Shown: piece after piece, positions 9,842 to 19,065 of the stretch
Layout of the letters: each line of letters starts with the position of its first letter
How positions within the stretch are numbered: position 1 is the first letter of the stretch
Source: Arthrobacter sp. zg-Y919
GTDB taxonomy: Bacteria; Actinomycetota; Actinomycetes; Actinomycetales; Micrococcaceae
Reading direction: 5' to 3'
Length of the DNA stretch: 64,000 nucleotides
NCBI RefSeq assembly: GCF_030142045.1
Contig: NZ_CP126242.1
Span: forward strand, 1,860,001-1,924,000
The notes under the pieces: generated by a model
Seen by the model: the letters and a program-made list of their open reading frames with translations, nothing else
What the model was told of the DNA's origin: nothing
Databases searched by the model: none
Program-made: the position numbers and the translations under genes

Positions 9842-9880
9842 CCCGCGGCCGCCTCCGGATTAACCGGAAGCGGCCGCGGG
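9842..9880 (+). terminator. Strong hairpin between lpd and the E2 gene
   Basis: Two 17-base arms (9842-9858 and 9864-9880) pair with one mismatch around a 5-base ATTAA loop. The stem is almost all G/C. No U-run follows, so it may be a weak terminator, a processing or mRNA-stability element rather than a standard intrinsic terminator. Confidence 0.6.
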
Positions 9881-9946
9881 AAATCATCACCAGCACCAGC
9901 GGCACGGCTGGTCACAAAAGATCTAACAAGGAGAAACGGGGACAAT

Positions 9947-11731
9947 ATGTCTGAAACCGTGAACTTACCAGCCCTTGGTGAAAGCGTCACCGAAGGCACC
10001 GTCACCCGCTGGCTGAAGAACGTGGGCGACCGCGTCGAGGTCGACGAGCCCCTGCTCGAGGTATCCACCGACAAGGTCGACACCGAGATCCCCTCCCCCG
10101 TGGCCGGCGTGATCGAGGAAATCCTCGTGGCCGAAGACGAAACCGCCGAGGTCGGTGCAGCACTCGTGCGCATCGGCGACGGTTCCGGGTCCGGCGAACA
10201 GCAGGACGACGGCGGCAGTGCCGCCAACCAGGAAGCTCCCGCAGAGGAAGCTCCGGCTGAAGAGGCTCCGGCCCCGGCTGCTGAAGAGGCTCCGGCCGCC
10301 GAAGAAGCTCCCGCTGCTGAATCCGGCTCCGGTGAAGGCACCGAAGTGACCCTCCCCGCCCTGGGCGAGTCCGTCACCGAAGGTACCGTCACCCGCTGGC
10401 TCAAGGCAGTGGGCGACGACGTCGAAATGGACGAGCCGCTGCTGGAGGTGTCCACCGACAAGGTCGACACCGAGATCCCCTCCCCCGTGGCCGGCAAGCT
10501 GCTGGAAATCCGGGTCAACGAAGATGACACCGCCGAGGTTGGCTCCGTGCTGGCTGTTATCGGTTCCGGTGCTTCGGCACCCGCCAAGGCAGAGCCGAAG
10601 AGTGCCGAGCCCGTAGCGGCCGCCTCGAAGGACGAGCGCGAAGCTCCGGCCGTTGAGCCGGAAAAGCAGGAAGCCCCCAAGGCTGAAGCCCCGAAGGAGG
10701 AGGCTCCCAAGCAGGAAGCCCCCAAGGCCGAGGCTCCGAAGCAGGAAGCTCCCAAGCAGGAAGCATCCAGCGGTTCCAACGACGGCGGCACCTACGTCAC
10801 TCCGTTGGTGCGCAAGCTCGCCAACGAGCACGGTGTTGACCTCTCCAGCATCAAGGGTTCCGGCGTTGCCGGCCGCATCCGCAAGCAGGATGTGCTCGAA
10901 GCCGCCGAGGCCAAGAAGGCCGCCTCGCAGCAGCCGGCAGCAGCCGCTCCCGCAGCCGCAGCCTCCGAGAAGGCAGCGCCGGCAAGGATCAGCGAAGCCA
11001 GCGCCAAGCTGCGCGGCACCACGGTCAAGGCACCCCGCATCCGCCAGACCATCGCGCGCCGCATGCGCGAGTCCCTGGAGGAGTCGGCACAGCTGACTCA
11101 GGTCCACGAGGTCGACATGACCCGCATCGCGGCCCTGCGCCAGAAGGCCAAGGGCAGCTTCCAGCAGCAGAACGGCGCGAAGCTGACCTTCCTGCCGTTC
11201 ATCGCCAAGGCAGTTGTCGAGGGCCTGAAGCAGCACCCGGTCCTCAACGCCTCCTACGACAACGAGACGCAGGAGATCACGTACCACGACTCCGAGCACC
11301 TCGCCATTGCCGTGGATACCGAGAAGGGCCTGCTGGTTCCGGTCATCAACGACGCCGGTGACCTCAACATCACCGGTCTCGCCAAGAAGATCGCCGACGT
11401 CGGCAGCCGGACCCGCAACAACAAGATCGGCCCCGACGAGCTCTCCGGCGGTACGTTCACCATCACGAACATCGGCAGCGTCGGCGCGCTCTTCGATACG
11501 CCGATCATCAACCAGCCGCAGGTCGGCATCCTGGGCACCGGCGCGATCGTCAAGCGTCCCATGGTTGTCACCGATGCCGAGGGCAATGACAACATCGCCA
11601 TCCGTTCGATGATGTACCTCTCCCTGACGTACGACCACCGCCTGGTGGACGGCGCCGATGCAGGCCGCTTCCTGCAGACGCTGAAGGCACGCCTTGAAGA
11701 AGGCAACTTCGAGGCCGAACTGGGACTGTAG
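9947..11731 (+). CDS. sucB: 2-oxoacid dehydrogenase E2, dihydrolipoamide acyltransferase with two lipoyl domains
   Basis: This 594-residue core subunit carries acyl groups on lipoyl lysines and passes them to CoA. Two lipoyl domains are visible with the swinging-arm lysines at about residues 43 and 172, both in [11 protein letters not shown]. They are linked by Ala/Glu/Pro-rich stretches with repeated APAEEA and EAPK units. The E3-binding domain ([18 protein letters not shown]) is near residue 284, and the catalytic C-terminus ends with YDHRLVDG (His564, Asp568). The family name is usually SucB; in many actinobacteria one E2 serves both pyruvate and 2-oxoglutarate complexes, so substrate is not certain. 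AAGGAG lies 13 nt before the ATG. Confidence 0.94.
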   Translation: MSETVNLPALGESVTEGTVTRWLKNVGDRVEVDEPLLEVSTDKVDTEIPSPVAGVIEEILVAEDETAEVGAALVRIGDGSGSGEQQDDGGSAANQEAPAEEAPAEEAPAPAAEEAPAAEEAPAAESGSGEGTEVTLPALGESVTEGTVTRWLKAVGDDVEMDEPLLEVSTDKVDTEIPSPVAGKLLEIRVNEDDTAEVGSVLAVIGSGASAPAKAEPKSAEPVAAASKDEREAPAVEPEKQEAPKAEAPKEEAPKQEAPKAEAPKQEAPKQEASSGSNDGGTYVTPLVRKLANEHGVDLSSIKGSGVAGRIRKQDVLEAAEAKKAASQQPAAAAPAAAASEKAAPARISEASAKLRGTTVKAPRIRQTIARRMRESLEESAQLTQVHEVDMTRIAALRQKAKGSFQQQNGAKLTFLPFIAKAVVEGLKQHPVLNASYDNETQEITYHDSEHLAIAVDTEKGLLVPVINDAGDLNITGLAKKIADVGSRTRNNKIGPDELSGGTFTITNIGSVGALFDTPIINQPQVGILGTGAIVKRPMVVTDAEGNDNIAIRSMMYLSLTYDHRLVDGADAGRFLQTLKARLEEGNFEAELGL

Positions 11732-11745
11732 TTCCGGATCTGCCA

Positions 11746-11785
11746 ACGCAGGGCGCTCTCCCGTTTCAGGGAGGGCGCCCTGCGT
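11746..11785 (+). terminator. Intrinsic terminator after the E2 gene
   Basis: ACGCAGGGCGC at 11746-11756 pairs with GCGCCCTGCGT at 11775-11785, with further CTCCC/GGGAG pairing inside. It begins 15 bases after the stop codon of the E2 gene. The following U-run is short. Confidence 0.75.
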
Positions 11786-11825
11786 CATTTCCTGGGCTGA
11801 TCCTCCGGGATGGCGGACCCTCCGG

Positions 11826-11853
11826 AACTTTCTCTACATGTTGTAGAAAAGTT
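11826..11853. promoter_or_regulatory. 28-bp imperfect dyad with an NrdR-box-like core
   Basis: AACTT and AAGTT flank a central CTACATGTTGTAG (11834-11846). The core CTACATGTTG matches the CWANATNTWG pattern of NrdR boxes and equals one of the boxes upstream of nrdR in this window. It lies about 57 bases before the start of the small membrane-protein gene. A TACA/TGTA dyad could also be read by BlaI/CopY-type repressors. Confidence 0.5.
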
Positions 11854-11898
11854 ACCCCATCCGGTGGCCCTTCCCCCGAGTTGCCGACTTCCAGTCGG

Positions 11899-11904
11899 TA
11901 AACT
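11899..11904 (+). promoter_or_regulatory. -10 element of the small membrane-protein gene (leaderless type)
   Basis: TAAACT is followed by exactly 6 nt and then the ATG at 11911. There is no Shine-Dalgarno sequence. A clear -35 is not seen. Confidence 0.5.
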
Positions 11905-11910
11905 AGCGCT

Positions 11911-12258
11911 ATGGACTTCCTTCACAACTTCCTTGTCTTCCTGCACATCCTCGGCGCAGCCATCATTGTCGGCATCTGGTTTGCCCGCATTAAGAACCCG
12001 ACAGTGCTGCCCGGCCAGTTCCACGCAGCGCTGCTGCAGCTGGTCACCGGCCTGGCGTTGGTGGCGGTCAACGAGATGGGCGACGGCGACGTCAACCACC
12101 TGAAGGTAGGCATCAAGCTGCTGATCACCCTGGTAATTGCCGTACTGGCCTTCATTGGACAGCGCCGCTACAAGAAGGACGAGCCGGTTTCCTCCGGACT
12201 GGCCAATGGTGTGGGCATCCTCGCGGTCGTCAACATTGCCGTAGCCACTATGTGGTAG
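11911..12258 (+). CDS. Small four-helix membrane protein of unknown function
   Basis: This 115-residue protein is almost entirely hydrophobic, with about four membrane segments (roughly residues 5-24, 38-54, 66-84 and 95-113) and short charged loops such as GQRRYKKDEP. I recognise it only as a conserved integral membrane protein of Arthrobacter-type bacteria and cannot assign a function. A leaderless promoter places transcription at its ATG, and a palindromic element with an NrdR-box-like core lies upstream. It is followed on the same strand by the OsmC-type gene after 82 bases, which may or may not be co-transcribed. Confidence 0.8.
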   Translation: MDFLHNFLVFLHILGAAIIVGIWFARIKNPTVLPGQFHAALLQLVTGLALVAVNEMGDGDVNHLKVGIKLLITLVIAVLAFIGQRRYKKDEPVSSGLANGVGILAVVNIAVATMW

Positions 12259-12340
12259 TCCGCACAACAGCGGAAATAGGATGGGATGGTGCGCCGGCTT
12301 GTTGCCGGCCCCCGTCCCATCACTGCTTAAGGAGACCCCC

Positions 12341-12769
12341 ATGGCTACAGTCCGTTCAGCCCATACCGTCTGGAATGGCGACCTCTTCAACGGCAAGGGA
12401 GATGTCACCCTCGACTCCTCCGGACTCGGCACCTACGACGTCACGTGGAAGGCGCGCGCCGAAGAAGCCAACGGCAAGACCAGCCCCGAGGAACTGATCG
12501 CCGCAGCCCACTCGGCCTGCTTCTCCATGGCCTTCAGCAACGCCCTGGCCGAGGCCGGCAAGACTGCCGAGCGGATCGAGACGTCCGCCGATGTGACCTT
12601 CGTTCCGGGCACGGGCATCACCGGCAGCCACCTCAAGGTCACCGCCGTCGTACCGGGACTGACGGCAGAGCAGTTTGACGAGATTGCCGAGTCGGCTAAG
12701 ACCGGCTGCCCCGTGTCACAGGCCCTCACCGGCATCGACATCGCCATGGACGCCACACTGGAGTCATAG
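12341..12769 (+). CDS. OsmC family peroxiredoxin
   Basis: This 142-residue protein belongs to the OsmC/Ohr family of thiol peroxidases, which reduce organic or hydrogen peroxide in the cytosol. The two catalytic cysteines are visible: Cys60 in AAHSACFSMA and Cys123 in KTGCPVSQAL. The segment KTSPEELIAAAHSAC and the absence of Ohr-specific features favour the OsmC subgroup (often labelled OsmC/YhfA-like or OhrB-like). The start at 12341 follows AAGGAG by 6 nt. A bidirectional terminator follows. There is no MarR/OhrR gene next to it. Confidence 0.92.
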   Translation: MATVRSAHTVWNGDLFNGKGDVTLDSSGLGTYDVTWKARAEEANGKTSPEELIAAAHSACFSMAFSNALAEAGKTAERIETSADVTFVPGTGITGSHLKVTAVVPGLTAEQFDEIAESAKTGCPVSQALTGIDIAMDATLES

Positions 12770-12793
12770 GTCCACGTTCAACCCCGCCACACA

Positions 12794-12829
12794 CAGAAAC
12801 GGCCCGATCCGCTGATCGGGCCGTTTCTG
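12794..12829. terminator. Bidirectional intrinsic terminator
   Basis: CAGAAACGGCCCGATC (12794-12809) pairs perfectly with GATCGGGCCGTTTCTG (12814-12829) around a 4-base loop. It sits between the OsmC gene on the plus strand and the Tricorn gene on the minus strand, which converge here. Confidence 0.85.
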
Positions 12830-12850
12830 CGTGCTGGTACTGCTTCTCCC

Positions 12851-15800
12851 CTAGTGCCGGTTGTCCCGGTTTGCTCCGTCCGGCCCGGCCCCCGCGCTGA
12901 CGGGTGTAGGCAGCGACGGATCCCCGTCTTCCTGCCGGTCCTGGGGCCGGTGCGGCAGAGGAGCGGGCTGGAGGCTGCGGTATCCCCCGAGCGCCGGCGG
13001 CTCGTCAGTGGGCAGCTCGGACTGCATTTCCCGCAGGATCCCTACACCGTGCTCCAGCTGCGGGTCATCTCCGGCCACATACGCGTGAGGCGGGAAAGCC
13101 ACCTCAATGTCCGGTTCCACTCCCCGGTTCTCCACGCCCCAGCCTGCGCCGCCCGTGAACCAGTAGGCGTACCGCGGCTGGTTCACTGCAGTTCCATCCA
13201 CGAGGGTGAAGCGTCCGTCGATTCCGACGACGCCGCCCCAGGTGCGGGTGCCCACTACCGGCCCGATGCCGCGCAGCTTCGACACCTGCGTGACAATGTC
13301 GCCGTCGGACCCGGCAAACTCATCCGTCAAGATCACCACAGGACCACGGGGAGCGTGTGCCGGGTACGGGGTGGGCGTGCCGCCGCGCGGGGTGCTCCAC
13401 GCAGTGACCTTCCGGCCAATCAGCTCCGCGACGAGCTGGGAGGTGTGTCCCCCACGGTTCCGCCGCACGTCAACCACCAGGGCCCGCAGGGACGCCTCCT
13501 GGTCCAGGTCCCGGTGCAGCTGGGACCAGCCGTTGGCCATCATGTCGGGAATATGCAGATACCCGAACTCTCCGTTGGAGGCTTCCCGCACGATCCGGCG
13601 GTTGGCACTGACCCAGTTCTGGTACCGCAGGCGTTCCTCGCTGCGCAGCGGAACGACGGCGATCCGCCGCTGCTCCGGTGCGCCGTCGTCGGCAGTGGAC
13701 ACCACCGTCAGTTCCACGGTCCGGCCGGCGGCGCCGGCAAGCAGGACAGCAGGTCCCTCGTTGGCCGGAACCGGCTGCCCGTCCACCGCGGCGATGATGT
13801 CGCCCACGTGCACATCGGCACCCGGAGCGCTCAGCGGAGACGTGGCCTCGGGATCGGAGGACTCGGCTCCCAGAATCCGGACGACTTCCCAGCCGCCGGC
13901 GCCGGGACGCAGGTCGGCGCCGAGGAAACCCTGCCCGCCCGATCCCGGTTCGGTTACGGGAACGGGATTTACGTAGGCATGGGACGTGCCGAGCTCTCCG
14001 TGCATTTCCCAGAGCAGGTCCACCAGGTCGTCATGGCTGCCCAGGTTTTCCACCAGAGGCCGGTACCGGGTGTGGACACCTTCCCAGTCGAGTCCGCCCA
14101 TGTCCGGTGCCCAGAAGAAGTCACGCTGCAGGCGCCAGGCTTCGTCAAAGGCCTGGCCCCACACCTTGACCGGATCGATCCGGACGCGGATGCGCTCCAG
14201 CTCCACCCGTACGCTGTCGGCGGAGTCCTCCTCCACCCGTGCAGCCGCCGGAACCATCCGGACGCTGCCCTGGTGGCGCAGCACCACCTTGGTGCCGTCG
14301 CCGCTGACTTCGAAATCGTCCAGCGCCGGAACCAGGACGGAGACATCCTTCTTCTCCAGGTCAAAGCGCTCAAGCCGTGCTGCCGGATCCCGGTCGGCGG
14401 CCGAGGCCCGGCCGTCGCCGGTGACACCGTAGATGTCCGATGCCTGCCACAGCAGGGCTCCCTCGGCGCTCCGAAGCTTCGTGTAGCGGCCCTGGGGAAC
14501 GGGGACGGCGATCAGGCGGTCACCGATCCGGTCGGCGTCAACGCGTACCTCCGGTGCCGCGCCTGCAGCGTCGTCCGTGTCGGTTTCCGGCTTAGCCGTA
14601 TCTTCGGACGCGGCTGTAGCCACGAAGGTTCCGGATACCGAGGGGCCGAACGGCGAGGGTGTTCCGGCGGCCAGCGCCACTAGGAAAGGCTTGGTGGAGG
14701 ACGGGAAGCTCAGGTCGAACCGGTGGGTGTCGTATACCGGATCGAAGCTGCGCTCGGAGAGGAAGGCAAGATACCGGCCGTCGGTGGTGAAGGACGGGTC
14801 GTGGTCATTGAACCGGCCGTCGGTTACGTCGACCACCGGTGCCTCCGTGTCCCGCACGGACCGCAGCCGGATCCGTGACCGTCCTTCGGCGCTGGAGGGT
14901 TCCGCCCATGCCAGCCACTGGGAGTCCGGCGAGAAGGCCATCTGGTCGACGGCTCCAAACTCCGACGAAGTGACGGGGAACAGCTCGGCCGTTGCCACCT
15001 CGAGGACAAACACTTCACCGTATTCGGTGGACACACCTACACGCTGTCCATCCGGGCTGGGGACCATCTCGCTGACACGGGTGGGCCGGTCGAACCCAAT
15101 CCGGACCAGGCCGTTGCCGGCGGAGGTTTCCTGGGCTTCGGCATCCACCGGAGCGGTGCTTCCGCGCTGGGACGAATCCCCGGATCCGTTCTCCTCGCTG
15201 GCCGGAACAGCAACACCGGAGGCCGACACCGGGCTGGGCAGAACCAGCCCGTTGTTGCCTGCGTCCATGGCGGGCGTTCCGGCCACGGAGATTCCCTCGG
15301 CGGGAGTGGCAGCCGGGCTACCGGACACCAGGACAACGTCAGCGAAGACGTCCTTGATGTAGATAGCTTCCTCGCCGTGGTGGTCCGCCACGAATACCGC
15401 ACGCGACCCATCCAGGGGCCGGCCGAGGCGGCTGCGCACGGCCGAATCGGCTTCGATCACACGGGACGGTCCATCGCGGTGGGTCAGCCAGTGCAAAGTA
15501 CCGTGGCTTTCCACGATGCTCGCGGTTCCCCGGGCGTCCGGAACGGCTGCCTGCAGGTGTTTTGCGACGTTCAGCGCACGGGGGCGACGCGCAGTTCCGG
15601 CCGATGCCAGAGCGATGTCCAGCGGCTGGGCTTCGGCATCCAGCGAAGGCAGGAGCCAGATGCGTCCCGCCGATTCGAACACGATCCGCTGGCCGTCAGA
15701 GGACGCGTGCCGGACGTAGAACCCTTCGAAGTCCGTATGCCGGCGGAGGTCTTCGCCCTGGGGCGTGACCGAGTAGAGGTTGCCGTAGCCTTCGTGATCC

Positions 15801-16426
15801 GAAAGGAAAACGACCCGGCCGTCAATCCACATTGGATCCGACAGGTTCCCGTCCAATTCTGGAACCAACCGGAGGAATTCTCCGTTGCCGTCCGCGTCAA
15901 TCCAGAGCTTCCCGGCGGTGCCGCCGCGGTAGCGCTTCCACCACGCCTGCTCCCGGGTCAGCATGCTGCCAATCACCATCGGGCGTTCATCGCCGACGGA
16001 CGGGCCTTCCGCGATGGTCTCCACCGGGCCGTACGGGAGCTTGACCGGCGCCGCACCGTCCAGCGGGACTGCGAAGGCCCAGCGCAGCCGGTTGTCCTCC
16101 TGCTCCACCGAGCAGGTGGCAATGACCTGTCCGGCGGAGTTGAATCCCTTCATACGCGTGCTCTGGCTGCCCCAGAAGGTCAGCTGCCGGAAGTCTCCGC
16201 CGTCAACGTCGGCCGTGACGATTTCAGGTGCACCACCTTGGACCACCTGCCAGGCAAGGCGGCTGCCGTCCGGGGAGAACTTCGGGCTGCGTGCGGGCAG
16301 CTGCATGGCGGAAACCCGCCAGGCACGGCCGCCCGTGACGGGTGCCATCCAGACATCGTCTTCAGCGACGAAGGTGACGAGGTTCCCGTGCAGATCGGGG
16401 TAACGAAGGTACGAAGTTGGACTCAT
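12851..16426 (-). CDS. Tricorn-like S41 family peptidase
   Basis: This 1191-residue protein has the Tricorn protease layout: two beta-propeller regions (about residues 1-320 and 440-700), a C1 helical/catalytic part, a PDZ domain (about 840-910) and a C2 S41 peptidase part. The catalytic residues can be placed by comparison with Thermoplasma Tricorn: His816 in LGTSHAYV, Ser1040 in DEFAGSDGD and the Glu of GVENRGVEPD near the end. Tricorn cleaves oligopeptides produced by the proteasome and is cytosolic. No signal peptide is visible. A long Ser/Gly/Ala-rich insert at residues 375-440 is not part of the propellers. The kinase-like gene lies 48 bases upstream on the same strand, so the pair may be an operon. 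Actinobacterial members are common but poorly studied. Confidence 0.92.
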   Translation of the reverse strand: MSPTSYLRYPDLHGNLVTFVAEDDVWMAPVTGGRAWRVSAMQLPARSPKFSPDGSRLAWQVVQGGAPEIVTADVDGGDFRQLTFWGSQSTRMKGFNSAGQVIATCSVEQEDNRLRWAFAVPLDGAAPVKLPYGPVETIAEGPSVGDERPMVIGSMLTREQAWWKRYRGGTAGKLWIDADGNGEFLRLVPELDGNLSDPMWIDGRVVFLSDHEGYGNLYSVTPQGEDLRRHTDFEGFYVRHASSDGQRIVFESAGRIWLLPSLDAEAQPLDIALASAGTARRPRALNVAKHLQAAVPDARGTASIVESHGTLHWLTHRDGPSRVIEADSAVRSRLGRPLDGSRAVFVADHHGEEAIYIKDVFADVVLVSGSPAATPAEGISVAGTPAMDAGNNGLVLPSPVSASGVAVPASEENGSGDSSQRGSTAPVDAEAQETSAGNGLVRIGFDRPTRVSEMVPSPDGQRVGVSTEYGEVFVLEVATAELFPVTSSEFGAVDQMAFSPDSQWLAWAEPSSAEGRSRIRLRSVRDTEAPVVDVTDGRFNDHDPSFTTDGRYLAFLSERSFDPVYDTHRFDLSFPSSTKPFLVALAAGTPSPFGPSVSGTFVATAASEDTAKPETDTDDAAGAAPEVRVDADRIGDRLIAVPVPQGRYTKLRSAEGALLWQASDIYGVTGDGRASAADRDPAARLERFDLEKKDVSVLVPALDDFEVSGDGTKVVLRHQGSVRMVPAAARVEEDSADSVRVELERIRVRIDPVKVWGQAFDEAWRLQRDFFWAPDMGGLDWEGVHTRYRPLVENLGSHDDLVDLLWEMHGELGTSHAYVNPVPVTEPGSGGQGFLGADLRPGAGGWEVVRILGAESSDPEATSPLSAPGADVHVGDIIAAVDGQPVPANEGPAVLLAGAAGRTVELTVVSTADDGAPEQRRIAVVPLRSEERLRYQNWVSANRRIVREASNGEFGYLHIPDMMANGWSQLHRDLDQEASLRALVVDVRRNRGGHTSQLVAELIGRKVTAWSTPRGGTPTPYPAHAPRGPVVILTDEFAGSDGDIVTQVSKLRGIGPVVGTRTWGGVVGIDGRFTLVDGTAVNQPRYAYWFTGGAGWGVENRGVEPDIEVAFPPHAYVAGDDPQLEHGVGILREMQSELPTDEPPALGGYRSLQPAPLPHRPQDRQEDGDPSLPTPVSAGAGPDGANRDNRH

Positions 16427-16474
16427 GGATTGATCCTATCTTTCGCCACCGACTTGTCTGCGTAGCAACGTGCC

Positions 16475-18193
16475 TCACGAGGGGGCCACAACGCTGCTGA
16501 TCCGCCACGTTCCCTCAACTCTCACCAGCACCAACAGCACTTCCTGCTCCTGCGCCGGCATCTGCTGCAGCACCGCACCGGCCCTGTCCACCTGCCGGTA
16601 GGGGGCAACCTTAGTGTGGACCCGGAGTTCCGCGTCTGCTGTCCCGTCCGGAGCTGCCTGATCAAGCACTGACACTTCCATGACCAGTCCGTCGAGGGTA
16701 TGGCCGGCCGCCGACAACTTCCCGATCTGTTCCCGGTCGGCCAGTAGGGCTTCGGACCCTGGAGCATCAACATCATTCAGGAGCGCCGGGTCTGCCGTTC
16801 TGAACGCCCTGCTCCGAAGCTCGGCGAGCGCCGGCAGCGCCTGTGCCGCGTCCTCTGCCTTGGTTTCCGCCCTGAGCGTTTCGACGGTTTTTGTGGACGC
16901 AGCTGTTCCAGCTGCAACGGGGCCGGGTGAAGCAGAACCGGATGTTGCAGGGCTGGATCCTGCAGGGCTTGATGCAGCAGCACCGCCGAATCGAAGGAGG
17001 TCCGGGGCTGCGAGCGCTATCCCGGCAAGTATCAGTACCAGTGCAACCACTCCTGTCGCGGCAACAGGCAAGACACGGCTGCCGGAGACGTTCCGGTCCC
17101 GCCGTCGCCGCCCGGCCGGTGGAGCCTCCTGCTGCCGGCTCACAGCCTGACGTCCACTTGCCTGACGTCCAATTGCCTGGCCTCGCATCGCCTGCCGTCT
17201 GATGCCGGCCCGTCCCGTAACGCCACGCCCTACCGCCGTAGGCCTGTGCCACCACCTCCTCCGCCGTCCGGTGCCGGAACCAGCGGAGCCAGTCCGGCGG
17301 GTCAGCAGCTGAGGACGAACGTCCGGATGGACAGCAGCTACGAGGTCCACCGGCAGTGCGGGGGCACCACGGTAGGCGGCGGCTGCAAATTCATCAGCAG
17401 TAGGCCGCTGGCCGGGGTCCTCCGCCAATCCCGCCTCCAGCAGGGCCGGCAAGTCCCTGCCTACCCCGGGAACCAGGATCGAAAGCGGCGGCCGGTCACG
17501 GCTGGGTGGGGGAACCCGTCCAGTCAGCAGGAACCAGCCCACGGCGGCCAAGGCATACACGTCGCCCGCTGTTCCCAGTCCGCTGCCCGTTCCGTCGTCG
17601 CTCTCGGGCGCATGGAAACCCGGGGTCCCCTGCCGCGACGCACCGGACTCACCCAGTAGCCGCCCTGATCCAAAGTCGGCCAACAGCGGCCTGCCCTCGG
17701 ACGCAAAGAGGATGTTTCCGGGAGACACGTCCCCATGTGCCGTGCCCCGGGCGTGGAGGTAATCCAACGCAGCGGCGATCCCCACGAGCACCGTGACCGC
17801 TTCACCGGGCAGGACCGGCCCCCGTGCCGCCACCAGCCCTGCTGCACTACCGCCGGGTGCGTACCCAGTGAGGAGGCCAGCCCCTTGATCGGTTTCAACG
17901 ACGCCGTGCAGCTTCAACAGGTGCGGATGCTCCAGTCGGGCATGGATGTTCACCTCCCGCCTGGCTTCAAAGGCATTCATCGAGTTCCCCTGCCCTGCTG
18001 CTGGGACCTTCAGCGCGAACGATGCGCCGTCGTCGTCCCGGACCAGCCAGACGGCGCCGCTTCCGCCCACTCCCAGCAGCCGGACCACCCGGTAGCCGAG
18101 CACCTCCGGGGCAGGAGGCGCAGGGACGCCGCCAGCATCTGCAGGCATTTCGGAAGCTTCGCTGGAGCGGGCAGGGTCCGGTGTTGTGTCCAT
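16475..18193 (-). CDS. Membrane-anchored protein kinase-like protein (Ser/Thr kinase family)
   Basis: This 572-residue protein has an N-terminal kinase domain (residues 33-275), a basic linker, one membrane segment (about 374-396) and an extracellular domain of some 170 residues. Kinase motifs are the Gly loop GVGGSG (41-46), Lys62, Glu80, DFG (173-175) and GFHAPE (192-197). The catalytic loop reads HGDVSPGN (153-160): Asp155 and Asn160 are present, but the usual Arg after His is Gly and the usual Lys two after Asp is Ser. The linker has a degenerate GRQA repeat (residues 331-354). The outer domain resembles no family I can name. It may be an active non-RD kinase or a weakened kinase. It is divergent to lipB and just upstream of the Tricorn-like gene. 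Confidence 0.88.
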   Translation of the reverse strand: MDTTPDPARSSEASEMPADAGGVPAPPAPEVLGYRVVRLLGVGGSGAVWLVRDDDGASFALKVPAAGQGNSMNAFEARREVNIHARLEHPHLLKLHGVVETDQGAGLLTGYAPGGSAAGLVAARGPVLPGEAVTVLVGIAAALDYLHARGTAHGDVSPGNILFASEGRPLLADFGSGRLLGESGASRQGTPGFHAPESDDGTGSGLGTAGDVYALAAVGWFLLTGRVPPPSRDRPPLSILVPGVGRDLPALLEAGLAEDPGQRPTADEFAAAAYRGAPALPVDLVAAVHPDVRPQLLTRRTGSAGSGTGRRRRWWHRPTAVGRGVTGRAGIRRQAMRGQAIGRQASGRQAVSRQQEAPPAGRRRRDRNVSGSRVLPVAATGVVALVLILAGIALAAPDLLRFGGAAASSPAGSSPATSGSASPGPVAAGTAASTKTVETLRAETKAEDAAQALPALAELRSRAFRTADPALLNDVDAPGSEALLADREQIGKLSAAGHTLDGLVMEVSVLDQAAPDGTADAELRVHTKVAPYRQVDRAGAVLQQMPAQEQEVLLVLVRVEGTWRISSVVAPS

Positions 18194-18324
18194 GGGAGCA
18201 AAGTCTTAACCTCCGCCGGAGCTCCTCGGCGGTTTTCCACAAGGTAGTGGACCTATGGGGAGTGCCGGAAACACTCCTGCCGGGCTGGCCGTCGAGTGTG
18301 GTCCACATCACGCCAGTGGGGGTC

Positions 18325-18330
18325 TAGGCT
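18325..18330 (+). promoter_or_regulatory. -10 element of lipB (leaderless type)
   Basis: TAGGCT lies 6 nt before the ATG of lipB at 18337, and there is no Shine-Dalgarno sequence. A leaderless lipB transcript is predicted. Confidence 0.55.
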
Positions 18331-18336
18331 AGCCCC

Positions 18337-19065
18337 ATGGCTTTGGAGTTCACCCGCGTAGGCCTGGCTCCGCACTACGTGGATTATTCAGCAGGCTGGG
18401 ATCTCCAGCAGCAGCTGCACCGGCAGGTACTTGAGGGCAGGACGCCCAACACAGTGCTGCTGCTTGAGCACACTTCCGTCTACACGGCGGGGCGCCGCAC
18501 CGAGCCGCACGAACGGCCTTTCGACGGCACACCGGTGATCAACGTAGACCGGGGTGGGAAGCTGACCTGGCACGGGCCGGGTCAGCTGGTCGGCTATCCG
18601 ATCGTGAAGCTCGCCGATCCATCCTCGATCAAGGCATATGTCGCCGTCCTGGAAGCCGCAGTGATCAGCGTGCTGCAGGGATACGGGATTGCCGGCGTCC
18701 GGGTCGAGGGGCGCTCCGGTGTCTGGGTCCGCGGCGACGGGAAACCGTTCGGAGTGCCGGACCGCAAAATCGCTGCGGTGGGGATCCGGGTCCATCAGGG
18801 AGTCACGATGCACGGATTCTCCCTGAACTGCAGTAACGATCCCGCACCCTACAGCCAGATCGTCGCCTGCGGCATCACCGACGCCGGAACCACCTCGATC
18901 AGCGCGGAGACGGGCACAGCGGTGTCTCCGGCCGACGTCGTCGGGCAGGTGGAAGCCGCACTCGCCGCCCGTGAGTCGGACCTGACCGGCACCATCCCAC
19001 CGAAGACCCCCTCCGGCGCCGGCGCCATCCCTGCCGCCAGCCGGCCGAAAGGAGCCCTGCTGTGA
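18337..19065 (+). CDS. lipB: Lipoyl(octanoyl) transferase
   Basis: This 242-residue cytosolic enzyme moves octanoyl groups from acyl carrier protein to the lipoyl domains of E2 subunits. The acyl-thioester Cys178 is in IVACGITD and the catalytic Lys144 in [11 protein letters not shown]; the [17 protein letters not shown] block lies at residues 72-88. The last 40 residues are a Pro/Ala-rich tail beyond the usual fold. The lipA start overlaps the stop codon by 4 bases (GTGA), so translation is coupled. The pathway product is needed by the E2 encoded at 9947-11731. Confidence 0.96.
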   Translation: MALEFTRVGLAPHYVDYSAGWDLQQQLHRQVLEGRTPNTVLLLEHTSVYTAGRRTEPHERPFDGTPVINVDRGGKLTWHGPGQLVGYPIVKLADPSSIKAYVAVLEAAVISVLQGYGIAGVRVEGRSGVWVRGDGKPFGVPDRKIAAVGIRVHQGVTMHGFSLNCSNDPAPYSQIVACGITDAGTTSISAETGTAVSPADVVGQVEAALAARESDLTGTIPPKTPSGAGAIPAASRPKGALL

